A stretch of 64,000 nucleotides of DNA from Orobanche coerulescens (Eukaryota > Streptophyta > Magnoliopsida > Lamiales > Orobanchaceae), in assembly GCA_033398695.1 (NCBI GenBank), contig CM065802.1:202201096-202265095 (forward strand), written 5' to 3'. The position numbers and the translations under genes are program-made. The notes beneath the pieces were generated by a model. The model did not search any database and was not told the DNA's origin. It was given only the letters and a program-made list of their open reading frames with translations. Positions 43,082-54,533 of the stretch are shown in pieces. How positions within the stretch are numbered: the first letter of the stretch is position 1; every line of letters starts with the position of its first letter.

Positions 43082-46000
43082 ATGTTGAGAGGTCGTGGTA
43101 GACCAGCTAGGGGACGCGTCCGAGGCCGTGGTCGGGGTGCTGATAATGAAGAGGGCTCACTTTCTCAGTCCTCTGCGGACTCAGCCTCTCACTCAGTGCC
43201 GTCGGGTAATAATGCCGACGCCGGGGCTACTGCCGTACTTTAGCAGTTAGTAGCCCAGCTTGCACAGATAGCTTTGGGTGGACGCCAGAATCTGCCCCCG
43301 ACACCTGAAGAGGAAGCTAGTAAGTGGCTTCAGACGGTGACTAAGATGCACCCTCCTCGTTTCTCCGGATCTTCTGACTCCCTCGGTTGGGAGAATTGGC
43401 TCTTTCAGTTGTCCAGGACCTTTGATGTCGTAGCGTGTCCCGAAGACAGGAGGGTACATATTGCCCAGTACCTCCTGGATAAGGAAGCTGCGGAATGGTG
43501 GGAGGCCGTTGCGCCTAGAGACCGTCGAGCCCCTTGGGTTGAGTTCAGGGCTGCTATGGAAGCAGAGTATCTTCCGCCGCCAGTTAAAGAATGCAGAATT
43601 GTGGAGTTCTTCACTGCCACACCCCAGGATGTGCCGATTTCTCAGGCCATTATCTCTTACAATCAACAGTTGGGTTTCGTGAAAGATTAGGTGAGGACGG
43701 AGGCTGATAAAATCCGTTACTTCAATATGCGCATGAAGCCGCATAATAGGCAGAGTATGGCACCGCTCATGTGTGCCACTTTGAAGGAATACCAGGATCG
43801 CGCTCTAGCGATCAAGATGGCCGTCCCGGAATCAGAGTCGGTTTCGGAAGCTAAGAAGCAGAAGACTACTGGCGGATTCTCGGCCGGTAAGGGTGGTCAG
43901 TTTTCGAGGTCTCGTTCTGCTCCTACACCTGGGAAGAGGCCGTTTCATCAGGCCGGTGGATCTCAGGGTAACCGTTCGGTCCAGTCTGTTGCATCTGGCG
44001 GGAGAGTCTGTTTTAATTGTAGTCAGCCCGAGCACGTTATGAAGGATTGCCCATTTCTGTTAGTTACTTGCTTTACTTGCGGACAGACTGGGCATCGGGC
44101 AGCTTATTGTGAGAGGGCTACCAGGGCCGCTAGAGTTCCGACTACCACCGCCGATCAGAGGGAAAACAGCACTCCAGCTACTCATGTTCCGCAGAGTTCG
44201 GGCCGTGGTAAGGGTCGGGGTCAGCCGGATCGTCGTACAGTATCGAGTTCGGGTTCAGTCCATCCCCGATTGTATCAGATGAGGCGCACAGAGGAGGAAG
44301 ACGTTCCGGTGGCGTCAGGTACCACTCAGATCCTTACTCATCCAGTTTCAGTGCTTTTTGATTCGGGTGCTACCCACTCCTTTATTGCTTCGGATTATGT
44401 GAGTCGTATTGGCTTTGACTGCTTGTTTGAGTGTGAACCGTATGTAGTGAGTACGCCTAGCGGGGATCGTATGGTTGGGGACCGGGAAGTTAGGGATTTC
44501 CCAGTGAGGATCGGGAGTCGGGATTGGCCCTCGAATCTCATTGTTATAGACCTTAAGGGTGAGGATTTGATCCTCAGGGATGATTGGTTGGATCGTCACG
44601 GTGCTATCATGAACTATCGGACTCGTACCATCTCGATAGTGGCCGAGGACGACACCGAGCATACTCTCATTAGTTGTAAGCCGGGTAGATCGGGGAGTGT
44701 GATTAGCGCCTTGAAGGCGATGAAACTCCTGAACCAGGGTTGTGTCGGCTACTGGTGTTATGCTCTGAAGGCGGAAGATGGTAGAGTTGGTTTGTCGTCA
44801 ATTCCAATTGTTAGTGATTATCCCGACGTATTTCCGGATGACTTGCCGGGATTACCACCACAGCGAGAGGTGGAGTTTCCTATTGATCTAGAGCCGAATG
44901 CGGCCCCTATTTCTCGAGCGCCGTACCGTATGGCACCGTCGGAAATGTTAGAGTTGAAGAATCAGTTGGGAGAGTTATTAGATAAAGGGTATATTCGACC
45001 GAGCGCATCGCCTTGGGGTGCGCCTGTACTTTTTGTTAAGAAGAAGGATGGGTCGCTTCGTTTATGCATCGACTATCGAGAATTAAACAAGTTGACCATC
45101 AAAAATAAAAACCCTTTGCCCCGGATTGACGACTTGTTTGATCAGCTCCAGGGGGCGACAGTCTTTTCGAAGATTGATTTGCGATCGGGCTACTACCAGT
45201 TGAGGATTCGGGACAGCGATATACCGAAAGCTGCCTTTCGGACGAGATATGGCCATTACGAGTTTGTGGTTATGCCTTTCGGGCTAACCAATGCCCCAGC
45301 AGTGTTCATGCAGTTGATGAACAAAGTTTTTATTAAGTATCTGGAAAAATTCGTAGTCGTCTTTATCGATGACATTCTTATCTATTCACGGAGTCGGTAG
45401 GAGCACGCCTTACATCTCCGGATTGTATTAGACATTTTGAGAGCTGAGCAGTTGTATGCGAAGTTCTCTAAGTGTGAGTTTTGGCTCGGGGAAGTGATGT
45501 TCCTCGGGCATGTGATTTCAGCAGAGGGAGTTCGGGTAGATCCGCAGAAGATAGAGGCAGTGATGGCTTGGGAGCCGCCTAAGAATGTGAAGGAGGTGAG
45601 GAGTTTTCTGGGTCTTGCCGGCTATTACCGTCGATTTGTTGAGAGATTTTCTAAGATCGCTAGACCACTCACTCAGTTACTCCAGAAGACTCATAAATTC
45701 GAGTGGACCGCTGAAAGACATGGTAGTTTTGACGAGTTGAAGAGACGACTAACTACCGCACCCGTGTTAGCGTTGCCTCAGGGGAACGAAGATTTCGTGG
45801 TATATAGTGACGCTTCGGGCCTCGGGCTCGGATGTGTTTTGATGCAGAGAGATAGGGTTATTGCTTATGCGTCCCTCTAGTTAAAACCTTATGAGGTGAA
45901 TTACCCCACGCACGATTTGGAGTTAGCTGCGGTCGTTTTCGCCTTAAAGATCTGGAGGCATTATCTTTATGGGTCGTCGTGTAAGATTTTTACGGATCAC

Positions 46001-47704
46001 AAGAGTTTGAATTATATCTTCAGTCAGAAAGAGTTGAATATGAGACAGCGTAGGTGGTTGGAGCTAATTAAAGATTACGACCTCGAGATACTTTACCATC
46101 CGGGTAAGGCTAACGTAGTGGCTGATGCGTTGAGCCGGAAGCTGATGGCGTTACAAATGTTAGAGGTACTTACACCACAGAGTAGGATCCAACGATATTT
46201 TATTTGTCAGAATATCGAGGTTTGGGTTCAGAGAGTTCAGGGTCAGTTATGTGCGTTAGAGATCACTTCGTCCTTGACTGATGATATCAAGGCGAAACAG
46301 TATGATGATCCGTTTTTGGTCCAGTTGAGGGAGGATGTGAGGAAGGGGAAAGCCCCTGGATTTGTAGTTCAGAATGATGGAGTTTTGAGATTTCGCGGCA
46401 GACTATGCGTACCGAGTGTTATTGAGCTGAGACAGAAGATCTTGAGTGAAGCTCATACCACACCTTACTCCATACATCCTGGTACGAGTAAAATGTACAA
46501 GGATGTGAGGAGTAACTACTGGTGGAGTAATTTCAAGACAGATGTTAGCGAGTTTGTGTCGAGGTGTTTGACCTGTCAGCAGGTTAAGATTGAGCATCAG
46601 CGACCCGCGGGGCTTTTGCGACCACTTCCTATCCCGGAGTGGAAATTGGAGGACATTTCTATGGATTTCATTACCAGTATGCCTAAGACTCGGACTGGAA
46701 TGAACATGATTTGGGTCATTGTCGATCGACTAACTAAATCAGCTCATTTTCTGGGTATTAAGGACAGTTGGGGGCCAGATAGACTAGCGCGAGTGTTTAT
46801 TACGGACATAGTGAGGTTGCATGGGACCCCTAAGAGTATTGTTTCAGATCGGGATGGTTGCTTCATATCACACTTTTGGCAGGCCGTTCATCGGGCTTTG
46901 GGGACTGAGTTGAGACTCAGTACATCCTACCACCCCCAGACAGACGGACAGTCCGAGTGGACGATACAGACTCTGGAGGATATGTTGCGAGCCTGTGCTT
47001 TAGATTGGAAGGATGATTGGGAGTCGCACTTGCCATTGATCGAATTCACGTACAACAATAGTTGGCACGCCTTGATCAAAATGGCACCATTTGAGGCATT
47101 GTATGGTAGGAAGTGCAGATCGCCGTTGTGTTGGGATGATACATCTGAGCTATTTGGCACCGAACCTGATATGGTAGTTGAGACGAGAGAGAAGATTGCT
47201 TTGATTCGCGATAGGATGTTGACGGCTCAGAGTCGACAGAAGTCTTATGCCGATACACGTCGTCGGCCATTAGAGTTTGAGGTGGGAGACCATGTGTTGC
47301 TTAAGGTGTCGCCGACACGGGGAGTTTACCGCTTCAGTCGGAAGGGTAAACTTAGTCCGAGATATATTGGACCTTTCGAAATTCTAGAGAGAGTTGGGGA
47401 GCTCACATATCGGTTAGGTTAGCCGCCGTCTTTGAGTCACGTTCATAACGTATTTCATGTTTCCCAGCTTAGGAAGTACGTACCGGACCCTAGTCATATT
47501 ATTGATTTTGGAGAGATCGAGTTGGGACCCGACGTTACCTTCGAGGAGAGGCCGATTCAGATCTTAGAGCGTCGGGTGAAGCAACTCAGGCACAAAACCA
47601 TTCCTTTGGTTAAAGTGCAATGGTCGAGACATGGATCCGAGGAAGCCACGTGGGAGACGGAAGAGAGTATGAGGTCGAGATACCCCGAGTTATTCGCGTT
47701 GTAA
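43082..47704 (+). pseudogene. Tekay gag-pol polyprotein, one frame with five TAG stops
   Basis: From the ATG at 43082 one frame of 1541 codons runs to TAA at 47702-47704. In order it holds an Arg/Gly-rich N-terminus, gag (FSGSSDSLGWENWLFQL), two CCHC knuckles ([28 protein letters not shown]), protease ([11 protein letters not shown]) and RT ([30 protein letters not shown], catalytic FIDD). RNase H ([12 protein letters not shown]), integrase ([30 protein letters not shown]) and a chromodomain-like tail (VKVQWSRHGSEEATWE) follow. Stops are at 43241, 43688, 45398, 45878 and 47420. All are TAG with no frameshift, and at least two stand where family members have CAG (Gln). GQSEWT has Trp where Arg is usual, another C-to-T. 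Confidence 0.93.
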
Positions 47705-47727
47705 GTTTTGGGACGAAACTTATTTTT

Positions 47728-47739
47728 AGGGGGAGAGAA
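47728..47739 (+). promoter_or_regulatory. Tekay polypurine tract
   Basis: AGGGGGAGAGAA immediately precedes the 3' LTR. Confidence 0.92.
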
Positions 47740-49782
47740 TGTAATATCCGTACTTTTTATTTTTGGTAAATTCTGTTTTTGGTGTATGTTCGTTTTGGAC
47801 GACCCGCTTGTCACTGTTTTAGGATTCTGAATCTATATTGTTCTTTGAGTTTTTCCATTTGGACGAGTTTCGGTGATGTTTTTGCGTATTTTCATTTCGA
47901 ACTATGTTTTATCACATATACACTCGATTCTCGTAAAACTCGTTCGATGTCATTATTTCTCTGTTTCTATGAGTTCATTTGGATAAGTTGCTCGTGTTGT
48001 GAGTTTCGGACTGTTAATACGACGTCGTGCCTTGACTTTTCGGATGTTTGGGCCATTTTGTAATTTCTCAAGAGTTTAGGGTGCCTTTACCCTCCTTGTC
48101 GTATGTTGGACTCCTCGGCAGTTGGAGATGCATTCTCTTTCGACACTCAGCTTCGTTGTTATGAACACCTTGTATTTACACTTTTGGTTCTATCCTTGGG
48201 TTGCGTTTCGTCGTTGTATTGACTGTGCAGAATGTAGTGTTCAGAACTGGGAACTGCTGCATGCATAACGTACGTTATGCATGATCCATAACGTACATTA
48301 TGGCCTTCGCAGTTTAGTGCAGGCTGTCTGTTACGTACGTTAACCAGTGTTGGGTTACGTATGTAACCATCATAACGTACGTTAACAGCTTGCATTAACG
48401 TACGTAACGCGCTGTCAGGCCTTTTAATTCCTGACTTATCCTCAGTCGTCTCATTTCATTCCTTTTCTTCCCCTCTCGCGACGTGAGTTTCCTTTGAGCG
48501 ATTTGGAACGATTCATACAGTGCAATCCGTAGAAACCCTCTGGAGGTTGATTATTGCGTTCCAAGAAAGGTTAATCATCATCATTCTCCGTCCGAATCGA
48601 GGTATACTTCGTTGAACCCTAGTTTTGGGGGATTTCGGGATTTTGGCATAATTGTTTCCTTAATCCGATTTAGCCTTGACGAATTGTTAGATTATGATTG
48701 TGTAGTCGTGAATCCCTTGTTTCCATTATGGTTTAACGAATTTAACCTCATAGTTTCTCCATTGTTATATTATAACCGTCTTGGACTTCGTAATGACCGA
48801 CAAATTGTTCCATCGGGTAGAATTAGGATTAATTCTCACCTTTCCGCATTATTGAGACTTGTTGTATACCGTTATTGTGTTAGGAACGGATTTGGGAGGA
48901 TTGTTCGGACCGAAACCTATTCTTTCATCGTTTCCTTTGTTTCGTCTTATTCAAGGAAAGTACATGTATTACATTCCGTTATGTGTGTATGATTTTGATG
49001 CGAATGATGTAAATGGTATTATTGGACGAATGTGATCGTTGCTCTTCCACCTGGGGATGGCATGTGGCCTCTGGGGGCCGATACTAATGGGTACGGCCAC
49101 GGAAGTGGACATGGGTGCGTGTGTTGATGTTCTTCCACCTGGGGACGGTTCGACGGGACCTCTGGGGGCCGATACTAATGGGTACGGCCGCGGAAGTGGT
49201 TTCTCACCTGGGGACGGTTCGACGGGACCTCTGGGGACCGATACTAATGGGTACGGTCGCGAGTTACCAAGTGTGTATGGTTTTGGTGCGGAAACTTGTG
49301 GATATACTGTTTTTAAATGTAAATGTGATATTTCGGAATATTGATTCCAAATGTTTTTCCTAAATGGTATGTTTGCGTTGAATCTCGTATGTATATAATG
49401 TTGTGTAATTGTGTACTTGCACTAGCTATTCGAATGCTAACCCCTTAAATGGGGGAAATGCATCTTATGCATTTCAGGTACTGTTCGAGCTGAGGAGCCG
49501 GCACCGGATGTGCACGCAAAGGATGGACTGGCATGATGATGAGGCTCGAGTCCATTTTATTTTTCTTTATTGGTTTAAGTCCCCTGCGTGGGCAATGGAT
49601 TTACTGTGGTTACATTTTTCGTTACTGAATTAAAATGTTTTGGCCGAGGCCACGGCCCTATTTTACTTGATGATTGTGTCTTATGGGATTTCATATTCAG
49701 TTGGTGTGTTATGTGTTAGCCTGGTAAACCTCGTGGAGGTTCTACGGCGTGTAATGTCCCATTTGGGATTTGGGGTGATACA
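47740..49782 (+). repeat. Tekay 3' LTR
   Basis: 2043 bp, same length as the 5' LTR. It ends GGGGTGATACA, with one change in the terminal TGTTACA, and is followed by ATACC. The palindrome cluster lies at 48264-48409 and the minisatellite at 49045-49260. Confidence 0.95.
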
Positions 49783-49792
49783 ATACCTAGAG
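49783..49792 (+). pseudogene. KEA: KEA exon 1, last piece, and right ATACC duplication
   Basis: ATACCTAGAG completes I-P-R and the first base of Gly, then GTAAGT forms the donor at 49793. The first five bases are the duplicated target of the Tekay insertion. Confidence 0.88.
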
Positions 49793-50117
49793 GTAAGTGG
49801 AACTTGACTGTGTTTTCCCCCCAAAACTTGAGGGTTTATTGGAAAGGAAAAGGGTTTCCACAGGCTGCAAGTAGTTCAATATTCATATATCCAGTTGATT
49901 CATATGTAAAACTTGGTTCCTATTACAGTTTTTGCGTTGCTGGCGCATATTATCTAGTATTCATAAAAAAGGTGGAGCATATTTCAGCAGGCAATTTGTT
50001 ATTGTTTTATTCCCATTTGTGTTATTTCGGTGGTATACATTTGTGAAGTATCTCTGTGTCTCTCTAAATTTTCTATATACCATGATATCAGTTATTTTCT
50101 TTGTGTTGCAATTGTAG

Positions 50118-50253
50118 GCAGTCCTCTTCTTGGATATTTGGCTGCTGGAATTTTAATTGGACCTTATGGTCTCTCTATTATTTGCAATGCACATGGAACT
50201 AAGACTATTGCTGAATTGAAGTTGTTTTCTTGCTATTTAATATTGGCCTTGAG
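50118..50253 (+). pseudogene. KEA: KEA exon 2
   Basis: Starts after tgcaattgtag and ends at GAG|GTAGAG. It encodes GSPLLGYLAAGILIGPYG and the AHGTKTIAE region. A one-base deletion near 50216-50218 (GAATTGAAG where the family has GAATTTGGAG-like text) shifts the frame, but the remaining bases still spell VVFLLFNIGLE in the shifted frame. Confidence 0.88.
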
Positions 50254-50360
50254 GTAGAGCTGATAAATTCTCAATTTCGACTTAGAAAAAACCATTTGAT
50301 CTCCACCTTACAGCTATATGAGGACTGATAGGTGACCTTTAATTTATTCTTGTACTACAA

Positions 50361-50420
50361 CTCTCTGTTGAAAGACCAAGTTCCATGAAGAAGTATGTTT
50401 TTGGTTTGGGCTCTGCTCAG
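50361..50420 (+). pseudogene. KEA: KEA exon 3, acceptor lost
   Basis: Encodes LSVERPSSMKKYVFGLGSAQ and ends at CAG|GTGAGT. The preceding intron ends ctacaa instead of the expected AG. Confidence 0.85.
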
Positions 50421-50528
50421 GTGAGTGGAAGCTTCTACAAGAGTATGATATGAGAAAGAGATTGCTTCTTCTTTTTCTTCTTCCTTTTTTTTGGGTAAAC
50501 CTAACTTTTAATTGCATGTTAATTGCAG

Positions 50529-50648
50529 GTCTTGGTGATATCTGTTGTCATTGGCTTGCTTGATCATTATGCTGCTGGGCTTGCTGGTCCTGCTGCAATT
50601 GTCATAGGCAATGGCCTTGCATTATCTTCAACTGCTGTTGTCCTTCAG
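50529..50648 (+). pseudogene. KEA: KEA exon 4, intact
   Basis: Forty codons without a lesion, from VLVISVVIGLLDHY to GNGLALSSTAVVLQ, between good acceptor and donor sites. It holds the conserved Gly/Ser-rich transport-core segment. Confidence 0.9.
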
Positions 50649-50875
50649 GTAAAAATTAATGATTCTTGTCTAGTTTGTTGAGGAAGTGATTACCTTATTT
50701 TTTTCTTTTGGTTCTTCATTTTGAACTTTGTGTCTTATGGGTTCGTCTATTTTCCTTAATGTTTTATAATTTACTAGTAACTTGCCAAGAGTACCTTTTT
50801 GAAAGAGGGTCGCCTACCAAGCTAAGCCGGTTTTAGCACCAGAGCAGTTAATATAATCTATCTGGGTTTTTATAG

Positions 50876-51801
50876 GTATTGCAGGAATGTGGTGAGAGTA
50901 CATTACGCCATGGGCGAGCTACATATTTCTGTATTACTCTTCGAGGTATCTGTGCACTTAGGTACTACATGTCTTCCCTCCCCTACCCCTTAATTTGGCG
51001 TTATTCTTGTTATGTGTCATTATAGATTACTTTCTGTTATGACCATTTTTGCAATCTCCTAATAGGATTTGGCTGTCGTGGTTTTGCTTATATTGATACC
51101 TCTTATTTCACCTAGTTCATCTAAAGGAGGGGTAACAATTTTATTCCGGATTCATTTAACTAAGCTGAATAGTCTTTTTTGTATGACATGATACCAGTAT
51201 GTGCTCTTTTATAGTTTCATAGTTTGTTCCTATGCTAATTGAAGAAGGTTTATGACATGATATATTTGTTTAACAAGTGGATGCTAATTATATTGCTGTT
51301 TCTCACAATTGTACTAAGTCTGAAATCTTATGTTGGTGTTTTTTTGGATTAATGACCAACATTTCAATGGTTTCAGGTGGGTTTCCATGCCATTGCTGAA
51401 GCTTTTGGATTGGCGGCTGTAAAGGCAGTTGTTGCCGTCTCAGCCATACTTGCAGGAGGACGCTTAGTAAGTATTATAATTCTTTACATTGCTGGACATC
51501 CTCTGCTCCTGTGGGATCCTGCTTTTCACTAGAGTCACTTCGACAATATTTTTTGTTTATGCTTTTGTGCTATCTAAGGTCAAGGAAACACAAGTTTGTA
51601 CCTTTTGATTCACTCCGTGTTTTTACTTCCACAGTAGAAAAGTATCTAATTTTTTATTATATAAAAATACCAATTTCACATTTTTTTTTCGTGCAGCTGC
51701 TTCGCCCAATTTATAAGCAAATTGATGAAAATTAAAATGCAGAAATATTTTCTGCAAATACTCTTCTTGTTATCTTAGGTACTAGTCTCCTAACTGCCAG
51801 G
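50876..51801 (+). pseudogene. KEA: KEA exons 5-8
   Basis: Exon 5 (50876-50945) reads VLQECGES and HGRAT and then shifts frame by one base. Exon 6 (51066-51131) reads DLAVVVLLILIPLISPSSSK. Exon 7 (51377-51465) reads AIAEAFGLAAVKAVVAVSAI. Exon 8 (51697-51801) reads LLRPIYKQIDEN, then TAA at 51733-51735 where CAA (Gln) is expected, then NAEIFSANTLLVILGTSLL. All introns are short and AT-rich with GT-AG ends. Confidence 0.87.
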
Positions 51802-51914
51802 GTAAGAAAACTCATCTTATTGTATTTATTAATATTATTTGCACATTTTGGTTAACTAGTTCTTTCATTTGTCACCAATAGTGTTGATACGATTCATTCA
51901 TTATCTGATAACAG

Positions 51915-52562
51915 GTTGGCCTTTCCATGGCTTTAGGAGCATTTTTGGCTGGCTTGCTTCTTGCGGAACTAAATTCTCGTTGCAGGTTGAATCTGATATT
52001 GCTCTATATCGTGGACTTCTATTAGCTCTCTTCTTTATGACGGTATGGTGGTGTTGATGACCAACTTTTGTTGAAGTTCAAAACCTTAATCTCTTAAGCT
52101 CGTCAAAAGATCTTTGATAATTAATACTCGGGTACATATCTATTTAACTCTTGCTTTTTGTAACCATAGCTTCAGAATTATCCATTCTGTATAGGTGCAT
52201 CTTTCTGTTGAATGATTCATTTGATTTACTGATTACACTTTTCATGAAAATGGTTTTACTGCCCCTAATTAGTGTGAACTTCCACTTTATAGTGACTACT
52301 AATATTGTTCTCTATTATTTATTGCTCACAGTCAGCACTATTTGTTTCACAGGTTGGAATGTCCATCGATCCAAAACTTCTAGTTTCAAATTTCCCAGTC
52401 ATTTCAGGGCCATTATGGCTTTTTCTTGCTGTCAAGACCATCTTGATTGTTCTTGTTGGCGGACTATTTGGTCTTTCAATGGTATCAGCAATACGAGTTG
52501 GTCTTTTAATTGCACCCGGCGAAGAGTTTGCTTTCATAGCTTTTGGGGAAGCTATTAATCAG
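51915..52562 (+). pseudogene. KEA: KEA exons 9-10
   Basis: Exon 9 (51915-52042) reads VGLSMALGAFLAGLLLAE, loses one base near 51967, then continues in another frame with FSLQVESDIALYRGLLLALFFMT. Exon 10 (52353-52562) is open for 70 codons from VGMSIDPKLLVSNFPV to FAFIAFGEAINQ. It has APGEEFAF where KEA proteins usually have APGGEFAF. Confidence 0.88.
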
Positions 52563-53007
52563 GTTTATCCAGCAATCCTGCTGCCATTATCATATTGCTT
52601 GACTCTGGTATTTGCAAATAAAGCTTTGAACTCCTGCAAGCTGAATTGTATGCCAGCTTCGTATATTGTTCGTACGATTTAAACCCTTTCTTTATCTCAC
52701 AAATAAATTCAGATTAGCAATGCTTGCTGTTGAAAATGACCATTCTTTTTATAGCATACTCAACTTTTGAGTGGAACCAAATCTAAACTGACAGCTCTAG
52801 TATCTTTGGAGTTTAGATGTCGTTTTCTCCAGTTCATCAGCAATGTATTTGCTTCATACTTCTCTTCTTTTTTCGCGGCACTATGATTGAGCCGAGAGTT
52901 TATTGCCCACTATCATTTTACTTTGGAGTTTAGATGTCGTTTTCCAAATTAATGAGGTTTGAAAGTAAGATTCCAAACATATTTTCAAGACTCCCCCTTC
53001 TTTGCAG
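52563..53007 (+). other. KEA last intron
   Basis: AT-rich, no ORF. It contains a perfect 24-bp direct repeat (52804-52827 and 52921-52944, beginning CTTTGGAGTTTAG), about 117 bases apart. Confidence 0.6.
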
Positions 53008-53049
53008 GCTATAATGTCCTCGCAGTTGTCATCGCTCTTTTTTCTTGCA
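53008..53049 (+). pseudogene. KEA: KEA exon 11, truncated
   Basis: After cttctttgcag the sequence reads IMSSQLSSLFFL and then leaves the family at about 53050. The rest of the membrane domain and the nucleotide-binding TrkA-N domain do not follow. Sirevirus-B begins about 35 bases later. Confidence 0.75.
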
Positions 53050-53083
53050 TGGACCTATATACGATGATGTAGAAGAATATGAT

Positions 53084-54518
53084 GTAGGTCACAAGTCATC
53101 CAGGAATAAGTCTAGAGGGGGGTTGAATAGACTTATTAAAACTCTTAAACTCTTTTTCACGAAGAGTGAGTTTCTCAGCTGATAGATATGCGGAAATTAC
53201 CTGATGACGAAAATAGAACTAAGCAATGGAACCATAAAGTATGAATGCAACAATTAAGTATGATGCTAAAAACAGTAGAACAAGCAGGCAATTTATAGTG
53301 GTCTCAGAGGTGGGGTAATCCTCTACTAATCCACTTTCTCCAAACCAGTTGGAGATGAATCCACTATAATTCTCAACCGGTGATAAATATTACAGTGATT
53401 CTACTACTTAGCTACAACAACTTCTAACCAGTGGAATTCACGTTGTTGCAACTCCACTTTGACTGCCTAGCACCACTTGATTCTTTAAATCCTCAGATGC
53501 CTATCAGTCTCGCAACTTCAACTAGTGAAGTACTCCAAACTCAGGTTTTAAGACAAGAGTGTTTGTCTTCTCCAACTAAGAGCTTTCTTAAAATAAGAAC
53601 TTCGAGTACTGCTCTTTTCACGATGCTATATGATTGATTTGATCGCTTGAGAGTTTTGTTCCCATCGTGCTGCTCATCTTCAAATATTCGTATATATATA
53701 AGTGTCGATCCTTGAGCATTCTTCATAGCCGTTGCAAATCTTGTAACAAATCCGTCCGTTGGAGAAACAGACTTCTTTGTTTATTTTTCTGAACGTTGCA
53801 AGGCTGGATTCCCATATTTTAATCCATCTTTCGACCATTGTGAAGACTTTGCATGTGATGCGCCGCATATTTTGAATATAATAAGATTAATGTCTTCAGT
53901 GGTAGGTCTGAATGAATTATTTAATTCATATCCTTGCGAGAATCTCTCCAATTTGTCTCTTCACGCTTGCATGTGACTTTCCGTAAATATTGACTATTCA
54001 ACACATGCTGATGTGGACTTGGAGTACTTGGCTGATCTCTTATAAGTTAAGTTGGATGATGTCCAGTCATCTTCTCTGCAATTTGGACTTCTCTGTCGAT
54101 GACTTCTCTGATGACTGTTGAGACTCGCCTGATCAGATGACTTGTCTGGAGTCTTTTGTCCTGATGAATTTTGACTTATCTGATGGTCATACTTCAGATG
54201 ATTTAGTCTGCTGATCACTTGACTGTAGTGTGGTCAAACATCTCTGATGAATTTTTGTTGACCAGAACTTCTCTGATTTGACTCGGCTGTACTTCTCTGA
54301 TGTGCTTATCTATACCTTTGTACTTAGCCGATTTGAGCCAACTTATTCGGCCTATAGAAGATACTCATTTGGTTCTTCTTTACATTTTGCCAAGTATTTA
54401 TCTTATCACAGATACGGCCTATGGAAGATACTCATTTGGTTCTTCCTTACATTTTTGCCAAGTAATAAACATTTGAATTAATAATGACATCATCAAAATC
54501 TAACAAGTATTCCTAACA
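53084..54518 (-). repeat. Sirevirus-B 3' LTR
   Basis: The right end CCTAACA (54512-54518) abuts the PPT. The left end is placed at TGTAGG (53084) by the TG rule and the loss of KEA similarity, with an uncertainty of about 30 bases. The AAGTCTAGAGGGGGGTTGAATAG motif near 53106-53130 is typical of Sirevirus LTRs. A duplicated unit (about 54348-54403 and 54414-54467, sharing AAGATACTCATTTGGTTCTTC) and many short TCTGATG/GATCAG repeats (54000-54300) are present. Confidence 0.72.
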
Positions 54519-54533
54519 AATTCCCCCTACTTT
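54519..54533 (-). promoter_or_regulatory. Sirevirus-B polypurine tract
   Basis: The minus strand reads AAAGTAGGGGGAATT directly before the LTR. Confidence 0.82.

Larger units (their letters stand above)
40780..49782 (+). mobile_element. Tekay-like Ty3/gypsy chromovirus, full length
   Basis: Two 2043-bp LTRs (40780-42822 and 47740-49782), an iMet-type PBS, a single-frame gag-pol (43082-47704), a PPT and a perfect ATACC duplication are all present. By direct comparison the LTRs differ at about 45 positions with no length change (about 2.2%), pointing to insertion within roughly the last million years at commonly used plant rates. The integrase precedes a chromodomain-like C-terminus, which supports the Tekay (Del-like) lineage. 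The element lies in plus orientation in the KEA exon. Confidence 0.95.
25762..53049 (+). pseudogene. KEA: KEA1/KEA2-like K+ efflux antiporter fragment, exons 1-11 of the transport domain
   Basis: KEA1/2 are CPA2-family K+/H+ antiporters of the chloroplast inner envelope. Exons with plant GT-AG introns encode, in order, WLLLASVI, LGYLAAGILIGPYGLSII, the SSMKKYVFGLGSAQ segment, GPAAIVIGNGLALSSTAVVLQ, DLAVVVLLILIPLISP, AIAEAFGLAAVKAVV, RPIYKQID, MALGAFLAGLLLAE, MSIDPKLLVSNFPV and AIRVGLLIAPGEEFAF. Exons: 50118-50253, 50361-50420, 50529-50648, 50876-50945, 51066-51131, 51377-51465, 51697-51801, 51915-52042, 52353-52562 and 53008-53049 (truncated), plus the split first exon. Lesions are two retrotransposons in exon 1, one-base shifts near 50216, in exon 5 and near 51967, a lost acceptor before 50361 (ctacaa), and TAA at 51733. 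The N-terminal region and the C-terminal TrkA-N domain are absent. Confidence 0.9.

Noticed and set aside
50118..52562. A functional KEA gene
   Set aside because: It has frameshifts in exons 2, 5 and 9, a stop in exon 8, a lost acceptor, two retrotransposons in exon 1, a truncated last exon, and no N-terminal or TrkA-N region.
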